Assembly: GCA_949282725.1 (NCBI GenBank)
Contig: CASDPP010000001.1
Span: forward strand, 124,001 to 188,000
Length of the DNA stretch: 64,000 nt
Origin: an uncultured Mycoplasmataceae bacterium
GTDB lineage: Bacteria; Bacillota_I; Bacilli_A; Mycoplasmatales; Mycoplasmoidaceae
Direction of reading: 5' to 3'
In this document: piece by piece, positions 12,822-24,011 of the stretch
Numbering within the stretch: position 1 is the stretch's first letter
Layout: each line of letters begins with the position of its first letter
Position numbers and translations under genes: made by a program
The notes under the pieces: model-generated
What the model was told of the DNA's origin: nothing
What the model saw: the letters and a program-made list of their open reading frames with translations, nothing else
Databases searched by the model: none

Positions 12822-14088
12822 AGTTATTATTACCTTTTAAAAAATCAGTTAATAATTCTTCATATTCTTTTGTTTTTTCTTTATTGTCTGATTTTTTGTT
12901 TTCTAGATCATTTTGAGTTTCTTTTGAATTTTCAAAATTAATATCAAAAACATCATCATATTTATTTTCATTATCTGTTTGTTTTTCGTAGTATAGTGAA
13001 GAGTAATCTACTTCTTTATCAGAAGCAATTAAAAAAGATAAATGAATATTTTTTTGTTCACTATATTCAATTCCAGTAATGACTGAAATATCTTTGTTGT
13101 TTGATATATCTTTAAAAATTTCTCTAATATCTGCAGCAATAGTTACAGGAGTTTGACTATTAATTGTAGCGTTAGCTAAAACTTTAATAGCATTTTGTAA
13201 TTTTACTTGACTATATGAAGATTTAAAAGCCGCATCTATTGCATTTTTTAAATATCCTTTTGTATATTCACCTTTAAATTCTAAAGATGTTGCATTAAAT
13301 TCATGACAGTTCAAAAAGAAGTTTTTTACATCTGCGAAATCAATGTTCATTTCAGTTGAACAATTAACAATATCAATTATTTCACCAATGATAGAAGTAA
13401 TTTGTTGATTTGATTTATTAAATGCCTCAATAAAGCTAATTGTTGAGTTTTTTGAATTAGAAATAATTAAATCATTGCTAATAATAGTTACACTATTACA
13501 ATGTTTTTTTAATTCTTTTAAACTTGCTAAAGCATTTTGATAAATTTTGTTTCCTTCAGCTGTAATTGACGGCAAATTTACAATACCAACTGTAATAATA
13601 TTTAATTCTTTTGCTATTTTAGCAATTTCAGGAGTAGAACCGGATCCTGTTCCTTTTCCTAAACCAGCAATTAAAAATAATAAATCAGTTCCTTTTAATG
13701 CTTCTTTAATATTTTCTGAGTCTTCTTCAACGGCTTTTTTACCAATTATTGGATTTTCACCACTACCAGCTCCTTTTAATAATTTTGACCCTAAACAGTA
13801 TAAGTTTTGTATTTTAGAAGATGACATTTTTTGCAATGATTTAACATCTGTATTTAGCGCATATAGTCCTACATTTTCAGCTCATGATCTATTTTGAACC
13901 ATATGTTTAATTACATTACATCCAGCACCACCTATACCAAACACTTTAATATCAAATGAGCCTGTGGTAGATTCTAATTGATCTAAATTGTTTAATAATT
14001 TATTGCCATGAATTTTTACGTTTTCTTGTTTTTGTTCAGTTGTTTCCTTATTATTTATAATATTATCGATTTGTGATTTGTTTTCCAT
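12814..14088 (-). CDS. ftsZ: Cell division GTPase FtsZ, 424 aa
   Basis: Tubulin-like GTPase that forms the division ring. Nucleotide-binding GIGGAGCNV lies at residues 51-59, the tubulin signature at 142-153 reads GLGKGTGSGSTP, and the MNIDFADV motif near residue 250 matches the conserved NVDFADV. The signature normally has GGGTGTG, so one Gly is Lys here. A 45-residue Gln/Asn/Lys-rich N-terminal extension and an acidic C-terminal tail replace the usual tails. A strong Shine-Dalgarno (AGGAGG, 7 nt before ATG) lies inside the end of the FtsA-like gene. Last gene of the division cluster. Confidence 0.95.
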
Positions 14089-14089
14089 A

Positions 14090-15307
14090 TTAACCTCCTA
14101 ATTTTGCAGATAATCTTGTTGAAATAATTCCAAATTTAATTAAAATTTCATTTTTTAAGTTTTGATTGTTAATTTTTTGTGATATGAATGGATCAATACT
14201 ATATTTAAAATTACTATATTTTTTAACTAAATTATTATATAAAATTATTGATCCAAAAATATTATTAATATTTTTGTTAGTTGCTCCAATAAAATTAGAA
14301 ATAGGAATATCAATATTAACATTATTTTTCTTAATGTAAGTGAAATATCTTACATCAAAGCTGTTTGAAAAGATATTAATGTTAGCTTGTTTCTTATTTA
14401 AATTTTCTAATTCAACTGAAATAACATTTGAATAAATCTTATCTAAAAAATTATTCAATAAATCTTTAATTGTATTAAAAACATCAGTTACATAATATTT
14501 TTTAACATCACAGAAACTATTTTTTAATAAACTAAAAATATTTGTATTTTTTGCTAAAATTTGATTGTTTGAATAGAAATTAAAGATTAATTTTAAATAT
14601 TCATCTCATTGAAAGCTTGAATCCAAATCTATGTATTTTGTTAAAATTTCTTTTAACTGTCTAGCTCCAATGTTGTAATTAATAGTTTTAATTAAATTAT
14701 AATTATTAAAAAAATTAATTTTTGAAACATCTTGTTGAATGTCAATTGAAACATCAAAAGGTTTGTTTTCATAATTTAAATTAGTTGTTAAACTATTATT
14801 TGTAATTAATAGAGGAGTTATTTTAAGTTTATCGCATAAATATTTTGTTAAATTAGCAATTTTAGAATCAATAAAATAGCAAACACATTCTAGATCATTA
14901 TTAAGTTCTATTGATTCAGAATCTATTTTTTTATTGATTGAATCAAAATAAACCAATGAACAATTATCTTTTTTTATGTTATTTTTAATAATCGTTCATA
15001 AATCTTTTTTATTAAATGTTCCTTTTAAATCAATAGTTCTTTTTTCAATATCCAAAGATAAGTCTTCAAAATTAATTACATATCTTTTAATATTAGTTGA
15101 AACAAATTTGTCAACTTTACTTAAAATTTGTGAAAGATTAGTAACTGCTTGCTCAAAATCAATAAATTGATAATCATTATCAAATATTTTAATAGGAAAT
15201 TTATTGTGATATAAAACATTAAAATCATCCTTTACATCCGATACAAGGATACGAACATGATTTTTTGAGAACGAGATAGTTCCAATGACATTTTTTAAGT
15301 TATACAT
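14090..15307 (-). CDS. FtsA-like divergent actin-fold protein of the division cluster, 405 aa
   Basis: Position between rsmH and ftsZ and the length match the poorly conserved FtsA-like protein of mycoplasma division clusters. Actin-like features are faint: the N-terminal strand VIGTISFSKNHVRILVSDVK, a middle LIKTINYNIGARQLKEIL that resembles the FtsA segment before helix 2C, and a C-terminal FIGATNKNINNIFGSIIL. No ATP-binding motif is convincing. Its stop is 2 bp from the ftsZ start and its own start is 3 bp from the rsmH stop, so translation is coupled. Assignment rests mainly on context. Confidence 0.72.
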
Positions 15308-15309
15308 AT

Positions 15310-16239
15310 TTATTGTTTAATTACTCCTCTTAATTTTGCACTTCGTGCACGATTATTATTTTTAATTTCTGTTTCTGTTGCTATAATTGGTTTTTTGTTG
15401 AGTACCGTAAACTCGATTTTTTCATTCATTATTGGGACTTCGATAGGAATTTTTGAATTAGATATTTTATTAAAGAATTGTTTAACTATCCGATCTTCTA
15501 ATGAATGAAAACTAATGATGAGCATTTTTCCCGAAGGGTTTAAATATTTAATTGCTTCTTTTAAAAATTTTTTTAAATTATTAAGTTCATCATTTGTCGC
15601 AATTCTTAATGCTTGAAAATATTGTCTAGCTGGATGTTTGTGTTTGAACAATTCTTTTTTATTAACAGCTAATTTAATAATATCTACTAATTCCAATGTA
15701 TTTTCAATAGGATGTTTTTGTCTAACTTCTATTATTTTGTTAACAACAAATGAAGGGTTTTTAATTTCCCCATATTCTTTAAAAATTTTGATTAATTCAT
15801 TTTTTGATCAACTATTAAGAATATCAAAAGCATTTAGTTTTTGAGTTTGATCCATTCTCATATCAATTTTTCCATTTAAATGATAACTAAATCCTCTTTC
15901 TGGATTATCAAACATTGGACTAGACACCCCTAAATCTAATAAAAAACCATCAACTTTTTTAATATTTATTAAATTTAGTATTTTATCAATATTAACAAAA
16001 TTATCATTTATCAAAACAACATTTTTATTATTTATAAATTTATTTCTTAAATAATTAATAGCATCTTTGTCACAATCAATACAAATTAATAGACCGTTTT
16101 TGTTTAATTTATCTAATATCGCACTAGCATGACCGCCTCTACCAGATGTGCAATCTACATAAACACCATTAGGTTTTACATTCATTAATTTAATAGTTTC
16201 TTCTAAAAGAACAGGTTTATGTAAATTATTGTTGATCAT
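15310..16239 (-). CDS. rsmH: 16S rRNA (cytosine1402-N4)-methyltransferase RsmH, 309 aa
   Basis: Methylates C1402 of 16S rRNA with S-adenosylmethionine. The N-terminal HKPVLLEETI, the SAM-binding VDCTSGRGGHA (residues 28-38), DGFLLDLGVSSPMFDNPERGFSYH and the C-terminal NNRARSAKLRG are all family hallmarks. One TGA is read as Trp near residue 144. Its start overlaps the mraZ stop by 14 bp. Second gene of the mraZ-rsmH-ftsA-like-ftsZ operon. Confidence 0.97.
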
Positions 16240-16657
16240 CGTCTAACCTTTCAGCAATTGATTCATAAATCTTATCTGTAGATTTTTTAAAGTTATAGTA
16301 TGTTTCTTGATCTCAAATTTCTAATTTATTTCCCAAACCAATTAAAACAACATCTTTTTTGATGTTAACTTCTTTTAATATAATTTCTGGAATTAAAACA
16401 CGGTTAGCTTTATCTATTTTTAATTCATTTGCATTAGCTAATAATTGACGAATAACAATTCTTGAGTCTTTTTTATTTTGACTTAATCTTAATAAACTGT
16501 CAGAGAATTTTTGGAAGTTATCTACAGAACGTAATTCTAAACATCCATCAAAACCTTTAGAAATAACAATAGAACCACCTAATATTTTTGTTATTTTAGA
16601 TGGTAAGCATAATCTATTTTTATTATCTAATGTGTGTATGTATGTACCTAATAACAT
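16226..16657 (-). CDS. mraZ: Transcriptional regulator MraZ, 143 aa
   Basis: Starts MLLGTYIHTLDNKNRLCLPSK and contains a second half with LKIDKANRVLIP; these are the two AbrB-like swapped-hairpin repeats of MraZ with DxxxR motifs. MraZ binds DNA repeats upstream of its own gene and controls the division cluster. The ATG at 16655-16657 was chosen because the homology begins there and repeats for MraZ binding lie directly upstream; the longer frame to 16702 lacks family support. First gene of the division operon. Confidence 0.95.
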
Positions 16658-16692
16658 TCCCACAATCTCCCACTTTGATACATTTATTATAC
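16658..16692 (-). promoter_or_regulatory. mraZ promoter and MraZ-type operator
   Basis: Coding strand reads AAAGTGGGAGATTGTGGGA at 16658-16676: two TGGGA boxes exactly 10 nt apart, the spacing known for MraZ operators. A -10 box TATAAT sits at 16687-16692, just upstream, so the repeats lie at the transcript start and double as ribosome-binding region. Autoregulation by MraZ is known in other bacteria; here it is inferred from the repeats. Confidence 0.75.
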
Positions 16693-16734
16693 AATAAACC
16701 AAAAAAAAACAAAAAAAATTTAAAAAAAAATAAA

Positions 16735-16757
16735 ATACCTATATTACATATAGGTAT
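16735..16757 (-). terminator. Intrinsic terminator after pepA and the small membrane gene
   Basis: Perfect inverted repeat ATACCTATAT-TAC-ATATAGGTAT (10-bp arms, 3-nt loop). On the minus strand it is followed by a long T-rich stretch, which fits termination of the operon that ends with the 39-residue gene, just before the mraZ promoter. Confidence 0.7.
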
Positions 16758-16778
16758 ATTTTTAAAAAAAATTTTTTA

Positions 16779-16898
16779 TTATTTAACAAAAATTAAAACT
16801 AAAATCATTGCTGTTAAACAAATAACAGCAATAATTGATAAAATTATTACATTTAAAATTTTTCTTTTTTCAGAAACAACCACATTTTTTCTTTTCAT
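16779..16898 (-). CDS. Small single-helix membrane protein, 39 aa
   Basis: Starts 2 bp after the pepA stop and reads MKRKNVVVSEKRKILNVIIL, then AVICLTAMILVLIFVK: a basic N-terminus followed by one hydrophobic helix of about 22 residues. It is followed by a terminator hairpin, so it is the last gene of the pepA transcript. Topology would be N-terminus inside. It is not a recognisable SecE. A short coding frame of this quality in the right place is likely real but is unproven. Confidence 0.5.
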   Translation of the reverse strand: MKRKNVVVSEKRKILNVIILSIIAVICLTAMILVLIFVK

Positions 16899-16899
16899 A

Positions 16900-18174
16900 T
16901 TATTTTTGATTTTTAATAAAGTAATATAATGTTTTTAACATTACTGGACAAGGCGCATTTTTTTCATATTCAGAACTTGCTGCAATATCTAAATGAATAA
17001 AATTTATCGGATCAGCAAAAATATTAATAAATGTAGCTGCTACAGATGAACCAGCGGCACGAGATAATTCTGAATTAATATAATCAGCAATATTTGATTT
17101 TTCTAACAATTTTTTATATTCTGGATGGAATGGCATATTTCAAACAAATTCTCCAGCTAAATTTGCACTAGATTCTAATTGTTTATATTGTTCTTTATTA
17201 GTGGTTCAAATAGGTGTAATAACATCCCCAAAAGCTATTTCAACAGCTCCTGTTAATGTTGCAATAGTTAAAATCGTATTTGATTTTAAATTATTTTTTG
17301 CATATGAAACAGCATCAGCTAAGATTAATCTTCCTTCAGCATCAGTATTTGTTATTTCAATAGATGTTTTTTTATCATATGAATGATATATATCACTTAC
17401 CACAAAAGAATTTTCACCAATATCATTATTAGCTAAAGGACAAATAATTGATACATTTGCTTTTAATTTATTTTTAATAATTGCTAATAATGCTCCTATT
17501 ACTATTGCCGCTCCAGACATATCATATTGCATGCCTTGCATATATTGAGACGGTTTTAGTGATATACCACCGGTATCAAAAATAATTCCCTTTCCAATTA
17601 AAGTAATTTTTTTCTTTTTTGGATCAGTATTGTAATTAATTACTAACATTTGTGGCTTAGAATCATTTTTTGAACCTTTTCCTACAGCTGTAATTAATTC
17701 AAAACCATTTTTTTGTAATTCATTGAAATTAAATATTTTAGTAGTTAAATTTTTTACTTTGTTTTTTTTGATTTCTTTTAATACAATATCAATAAATTTT
17801 TGAGCATTTAATTTATTGTGTGGCAATAATTGTAAAAAACGACTAAAATTTTCAGCAGTTGCTAAACTATTTGCTTCATCAAAATATTTTTGAAATGATT
17901 TATCATAAATAAATTTACATGAATATATTTGATCTTTTTTTGTTTTATAGGATAAAACAGAAGTAAAAACTAAATGATATGATGAAATAAGTGAGTTAAT
18001 AAAAGGTGCAATAAGTGATTTATCAATTTTTCTTAGAAAATTATTTAAATCTAAATTAATATTTTGACCCTTATATTTTTTAAAAAATTTAATTAAATAA
18101 TAAGAAAACAATTGTGGGTCAGTAGTAGATAAATCTTTTTGTTCAAAAACTATTTTTTTCAATTTAATATCCAT
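16900..18174 (-). CDS. pepA: Leucyl aminopeptidase PepA (M17), 424 aa
   Basis: M17 zinc/manganese aminopeptidase. The catalytic core has LIGKGIIFDTGGISLKP (metal-binding Lys and Asp), MQYDMSGAA (second Asp) and the signature NTDAEGRL. The N-terminal 150 residues are divergent, as usual for the domain that shapes the hexamer. One TGA is read as Trp after VITPI. It releases N-terminal residues from peptides, useful for an organism living on imported peptides. Located between purD and the division cluster, same strand as both. Confidence 0.95.
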
Positions 18175-18204
18175 TAAAAAATTATAACAAAAAATTATTT
18201 AAAA

Positions 18205-19455
18205 TTATATTTTACCTATATCAGATCTAAATGATTTATTTGAATAACTTATTTTTTGAATGTCAGAATAGATTTTTTTTGAACAATCACTAAATGAATT
18301 TCCAATTGTTTGAATCGACATAACTCTTCCACCGTTTGTATAAAAGATATTATCTTTTTTACTAACCCCACTATAAAAAATGTTACATCTAATATGTTTA
18401 GAAATTTTAATTGGCAAGTTCTTTTTAAATGAAACCGGATAACCTTTTGAAATTAAAACAACATTCATTGATTTTTTCTTTGAAAAATTAATTTTAGTAT
18501 TTGATAATTTATTACTTAATGAAGCATTTAATAAATCATAAAAATCAGTATTTAATAAAGGTAAAATTGATTGTGTTTCAGGATCACCCATACGCATATT
18601 AAATTCTAGTACTTTTGGTCCTTTTTTGGTTAACATTAAACCAAAAAACAAAAATCCATTAAAAGATAGTCTATCTTTTTTTAATCCTTTTATTGTATTA
18701 GTTAAAATTTCTTTTTTAAAAATTTCTTCATGTTTTTTTGTGTAGTAAGGATTAGGACAAATCGCCCCCATTCCACCTGTATTAGGGCCTTTATTGTTAT
18801 CAAAAACTTGTTTATAATCTTTTGCTGAAACAAGTGGCACAATCATTTTTTTATCTACTAAACAAATAATTGATGCTTCAACGCCTTCTAAATATTGTTC
18901 AATAACAACTTTATTATTTTTAGTATTAAAAATATTTTTTACTAGAAATTGATCAATTGTATTTTTTGCTTCTTGATAGTTTTGGCAAATATTAACACCT
19001 TTTCCAGCAGCTAAACCATCACATTTAATAACAATTGGAAATTCTACTTTTTTTAAATAATTAATAGCTTTTTGCGAATTAGTAAATGTTTGGTATGATG
19101 CTGTAGGAATTTTGTGTTTAATCATAAATTTTTTACAAAAATCTTTTGATCCTTCAAGCATAGCAGCTTTTTTATGAGGACCAAATATTTTTAATTTATT
19201 TCTCTGAAATAAATCTACGATCCCATTTATTAACGGAACTTCTGGTCCAACAACAGTTAATGAAATTTTGTTTTTTTTAGCAAAAGATAATAATTCCTTT
19301 TGATCAGTAATGTTTATTAATTCACATTTTGGTGTTAAAACCATTCCGGAATTTCCTGGAGCAATATAAACTTTATCTACTTTTTTTGATGTTGACAGCT
19401 TTCATGCTATTGTGTGTTCTCTTCCACCTGAACCTATTACTAAAACTTTATTCAT
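18205..19455 (-). CDS. purD: Phosphoribosylamine-glycine ligase PurD, 416 aa
   Basis: ATP-grasp enzyme for step 2 of purine synthesis (phosphoribosylamine + glycine + ATP to GAR). The N-terminus is MNKVLVIGSGGREHTIAWKL. The ATP-grasp domain has KCDGLAAGKGV, EGVEASIICLVD, NTGGMGAICP and the metal site VLEFNMRMGDPETQ. Length matches the family (about 420). TGA is read as Trp in the first 20 residues. It is the last gene of the purine operon, 4 bp after purH. Confidence 0.96.
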
Positions 19456-19459
19456 AAAA

Positions 19460-20971
19460 TTAGTGTTTAAAATGTCTTACTTCAGTAAATACCATGGCGA
19501 TTTTATGTTCATTACATGCTTTAATTGATTCTTCATCTCTAATTGAACCACCTGGTTGAATAATAGCTTTAATTTTATATTTAGCTGCAATATCCACAAC
19601 ATCTCTAAATGGAAAAAAAGCATCGGAAGCTAAAACAGTTGGTTTTTTAGCTCTTTTTAATGCATCTTCGGTAGGTCAAACACGATTAACTTGACCACCA
19701 CCAATTCCTAAAATAACTTTATTATCAGCTACAACTATTGCATTAGATTTTACATGTTTTACAACTTTCATAGCAAAAATTAAATCATCCATTTGTTTTT
19801 TAGTTGGTTTAAGTTTGGTTACAACTTTATATTTTTCTTTTGAAGCAACATCTTCTGATTGAACCAAAATTCCTCCATCAACAGAAACTAGTGAATGTTT
19901 ATTTGTAGGTTTTGTAGTGAATTTTAAAACTCTCAAGTTTTTCTTTTTACATAAAATATTTAAAGCTTCTTTACTAAAGCCTGGAGCAGCAACAATTTCT
20001 AAAAATAACTTAGACAGTTCGTTAGCAGTTTTACCATCAAGAATATTATTAAAGGTTACAATTCCTCCAAAAATAGAAATAGGGTCAGTTTTATATGCTT
20101 TCATATACGCATCATAAACAGTTTTTCCAAGTGAAAAACCACACGGTGTATTATGTTTTAATACACAGCAAGCATTTTCTTTTTTATCAAATTCACAAAC
20201 AGCTTTTCAAGCTACATCAACATCTTTGAAATTGTTATATGATAGTTGTTTTCCATTAAGAATTTCAAAACTATTCATTGATCCTTTTTGAGTAGTTGAT
20301 TCATAAAAACAAGCGGTTTGATGTGGATTTTCTCCATATCTTAAATCCATTTTTTTACGATATGAGACTGATAAAAAATCATCATATTCATTTTCAGTTA
20401 AAAAGTTACTAATAGCAGCATCATAAGCAGAAGTTAAATTAAAAACTTTAGCTGCTAACATTTTCTTTGTTGAAAATGAAATTGCTTTATTTTTTTCATA
20501 TTCATCTATTATTAATTGATAATCTTTAGGATTTGTAATTACTGTAACATCTTGAAAGTTTTTAGCTGCTGATCTTAACATAGTTGGACCACCAATATCT
20601 ATAAATTCAACTTTTTGTTCAAAAGTTAATTTTTCTTTTACTTTTTCAAAAAACGGATATAAATTAACAACAACAAAATCAATTAATTCAATACCTTGTT
20701 TTTTTATTTGTTGTAAATGATTTTTATTTTTTCTAATAGCTAAAATACCACCATGAATTTTTGGGTGCAATGTTTTAACACGAGAATCTAACATTTCAGG
20801 AAAATTAGTAAATTTACTTAATTCAATAACATCAATTTTGTTTTGTTTTAAATGTTTATAAGTTCCACCAGTAGAAATAATTTTAATATTATTTTTTTGA
20901 AAGAATTTAGCTAATTCAACTATTCCGGTTTTATCAAAAACACTTATCAATGCATATTTATTATTTTTCAT
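19460..20971 (-). CDS. purH: Bifunctional AICAR formyltransferase/IMP cyclohydrolase PurH, 503 aa
   Basis: Catalyses the last two steps to IMP. The N-terminal MGS-like cyclohydrolase domain has [18 protein letters not shown] and [10 protein letters not shown]. The AICAR transformylase domain has [28 protein letters not shown] (the KHxxPCG catalytic motif), [20 protein letters not shown]-type segment and DAFFPFRD. I placed the start at 20971 (MKNNKY), preceded by GGGGGT as ribosome-binding site, rather than the ATG 12 nt earlier. It begins 2 bp after the purN stop. Confidence 0.96.
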
Positions 20972-20973
20972 TT

Positions 20974-21573
20974 TTACCCCCATATAATTTTATTATTAAT
21001 AATTTTATAATTATTAATTAAAATTTTTTTTAAACTTGATACAAGAAGTTTATGTTCATATTTTAATAATTTTTTTTGTAAACTATTTGGTGTATCTTTT
21101 GAATTAACTTTAATTGATACTTGATCAATAATCGCCCCTGTGTCAATTCCTTCATTAACAAAATGAACAGTAGCTCCTGTATATTTAACACCAGAATTTA
21201 TTACCGCTTTATGAACATGTATACCATACATTCCTTTACCACAAAAAGACGGAATTAATGAAGGATGAATATTAATAATTTTATTTTTATATTGCTTCAA
21301 TAAATCACCTTTTAAAATTGATAAGTATCCCGCCAAAACTATTAAGTCTACTTTAGAATTTTTAAGTTGTTTAATTAATTGTGAAGGGGCAAAATTTTTA
21401 TCATTAATAATTGTAGGAATATTATTTTTTTGTGCTCTTTGTAATCCAAAAGCTTTTTTTGTACTAGAAACAACAAGAACTATTTTAAATAACTTAGATT
21501 TTTTTGATTCATCAATTAATGTTTGTAAATTAGTTCCAGATCCACTAATAAAAATAGCAATATTTTTTAACAT
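20974..21573 (-). CDS. purN: Phosphoribosylglycinamide formyltransferase PurN, 199 aa
   Basis: Uses 10-formyl-THF to formylate GAR (step 3). The N-terminus [16 protein letters not shown] binds phosphoribose, and the active site has [18 protein letters not shown] (Asn and His of the NIHPSLLPxFxG motif) and [19 protein letters not shown] (catalytic Asp). Length is normal. It depends on folate, so a supply of formyl-THF is needed. It lies between purM and purH in the operon with 2-3 bp gaps. Confidence 0.96.
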   Translation of the reverse strand: MLKNIAIFISGSGTNLQTLIDESKKSKLFKIVLVVSSTKKAFGLQRAQKNNIPTIINDKNFAPSQLIKQLKNSKVDLIVLAGYLSILKGDLLKQYKNKIINIHPSLIPSFCGKGMYGIHVHKAVINSGVKYTGATVHFVNEGIDTGAIIDQVSIKVNSKDTPNSLQKKLLKYEHKLLVSSLKKILINNYKIINNKIIWG

Positions 21574-21576
21574 ATT

Positions 21577-22584
21577 TTATTTTCTAATTAACTGAATATT
21601 AGATTCATTTGGTTTTTTTGTTTCAATTGAACCAATTAAATATGCTTTTTCTTTCATTTTAGCTAAATCAGCAATAATTTTTTTCACATCTTTTTGATTA
21701 ACACATAAAACAAAACCAATTCCCATGTTAAAAATGTTATAGTATTGATCAAAATCTTTTTTATTTTTATCTAATAAATTAAAGATTGGATCAGGTTTAT
21801 ATGAATTTAAATTAATTACACATTTTAATTTAGAATTATTTAACATTCGAGGAACATTCTCAATAAACCCACCACCAGTAATATGGCTCATTCCTTTAAT
21901 TTCGTATTTTTTTAATAATTCTAAAACTGGTTTAACATAAATTTTTGTAGGAGTTAATAATTTTTTTCATAATTGGTTCATTTTTGAACTAAACATTTTT
22001 CTTATTAAAGAATAACCATTAGAATGAAAACCAGAAGAACTAATACCTATTAAAGCATCTTTTGCTTTAATATTTTTGCCATTAATAATTTTATTTTTTT
22101 CTACTATTCCAACACAAAAGCCTGCTAAATCATATTTTCCAATATCATATACTCCTGGCATTTCTGCTGTTTCTCCACCGATTAATGAGCAATTAGACAT
22201 CAAACATCCATCGGAAATTCCTTTTACTAATTGTTCTGCTACTTTTGGATCTAGTTTACCACAAGCAATATAATCTAAGAAAAATAATGGTTTAGCACCA
22301 TGACATAAAACATCATTAGCACACATAGCAACACAATCAATTCCTACTGTATCAAATTTTTTATATCGACAAGCAATTTCAATTTTAGTTCCTACACCAT
22401 CAGTTCCTGATACTAATACTGGTTGTTTATAACCACTAGGAAGACTTACCATTCCTGCAAAAGAACCAAGATTATTTAAAACATATTTACTCATAGTTTT
22501 TTGAGCATGTTTCTTAATTAAAGAAACTGCTTGATAACCTTTTTCAATATTTACACCACTTTTTTTATAATCATTTGCTGCCAT
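21577..22584 (-). CDS. purM: Phosphoribosylformylglycinamidine cyclo-ligase PurM, 335 aa
   Basis: AIR synthetase (step 5). The start [20 protein letters not shown] is typical, followed by [15 protein letters not shown] (ATP/substrate loop), [47 protein letters not shown] and [13 protein letters not shown]. Length is normal for the family. The Shine-Dalgarno AAAGGAA precedes the ATG. Upstream gene purF ends 2 bp away. Confidence 0.97.
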
Positions 22585-22586
22585 AA

Positions 22587-24011
22587 TTATTCCTTTCGAT
22601 AGATAGCATATTTGCCATCAAAACATCCAGTACACATATTTTTATCATTTTTAATTGATGCAAATAAACCTTTTATACTTAAATATCCTAAGTAATCAGC
22701 TTTAATCATTTTTCTTACTTGTTCAACAGTATGTTTATGACCAATTAGTTCTTCATGTGTTGGGGTATCAATTCCTAAATAACAAGGATGTTTAACCATT
22801 GGACTAGCTGATAAGAAGTATACTTTTTTAGCTCCATGTTTTTTTAATGCTTGAATAATGTGAAACGAAGATGAACCTCTAACAATAGAATCATCTATCA
22901 AAACAATATTTTTATTTTTAATTGTTGCTTCAAGTGGATTTAGTTTAAAATACACATCTTGTTCACGTAACTTTTGTGATGGTTTGATAAATGTTCTAGC
23001 AATATATCTATTTTTAATTAAGCCAATTCCAAAAGGAATTTTACTTGCTTTTGCATAACCCATTGCGGCGTAGTTTCCTGATTCAGGAACAGCAATTATT
23101 AAATCAGCTTTTAGTGGATGTTCTTTGTATAATATTTCTCCTTGCTTAATTCTTGATTCATAACAGTTAATTTTATCGATTGTTGAATCAGGTCTAGCAA
23201 AATAAACATATTCAAAAATACATGATTTTTTTGGGCATGATTTTTGATAAATAATTGATTTAAGATTTAATTTTTTATCAATAATAATCATTTCGCCACG
23301 TTCAACATCTCTTATTAATGTAGCTCCTGTTGAAGAAAAAACACAACTTTCAGATGAAATAAAGTATGTATCAGTAGCATTTTTACCAATACATAATGGT
23401 CTAATTGCATATGGATCTCTTAAACCTATTAATTTATCATTAGATAATATTACTAAAGAATAAGCTCCAATAACTTCTTTTGTCATTTCAATAATTGCAT
23501 CTTCTAATGATTTTTTTTGTTTATCAATGTGATATGCAATAATTTTTAAGATTAATTCAGAATCTACAGTTGAAATAAATTTTACACCTAATTTTAAATA
23601 TTTTGCTCGTAGTGTTTTAACGTTAATTAAATTTCCATTATGAGCTAATGAAATATCACCTATTTTTGTTTTGACAACAAAAGGTTGCGCATTTTTAACT
23701 GTTTTAGAACCAGCAGTTGAATAACGCACATGACCTATAGAAGCATTTGCTTTTTCTTTAGATAAAAAGTTTAATATTTTTTGATTAAAGATATCTCCAA
23801 CATATCCATTATCTTTATGACAAATAATTTTTTTAGATTTTGTTAAAACACTAATTCCAGCAGATTCTTGTCCTCTATGTTGTAAAGCGAACAAACCACA
23901 ATATGATAACATAGCTGGATCATTATTATATGATTTACTAATACATCCAAAAACACCACAATGGTCTTTGAATTTTTCATCTCATTTGCTAAAAAGCTTT
24001 TTCAAATTCAT
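22587..24011 (-). CDS. purF: Amidophosphoribosyltransferase PurF, Fe-S type, 474 aa
   Basis: Commits PRPP to purine synthesis (step 1). A 17-residue propeptide precedes Cys18 in DHCGVFG, the N-terminal nucleophile after self-cleavage. [11 protein letters not shown] belongs to the glutaminase domain, and [13 protein letters not shown] is the PRPP-binding motif. Cysteines corresponding to the [4Fe-4S] ligands of Bacillus PurF are present: [13 protein letters not shown] (about residue 264), HPCYLGID and the pair in [10 protein letters not shown]. The start shares one base with the purC stop (TAATG). The Fe-S type ties this enzyme to the Suf genes at 33.8-38.2 kb. Confidence 0.97.

Noticed and set aside
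13547-13897. 116-codon plus-strand frame opposite ftsZ
   Set aside because: It is opposite the conserved FtsZ GTPase region and has no independent support.
16651-16702. Longer mraZ reading frame starting at 16702
   Set aside because: It would begin inside the promoter/operator region and adds residues with no MraZ similarity.
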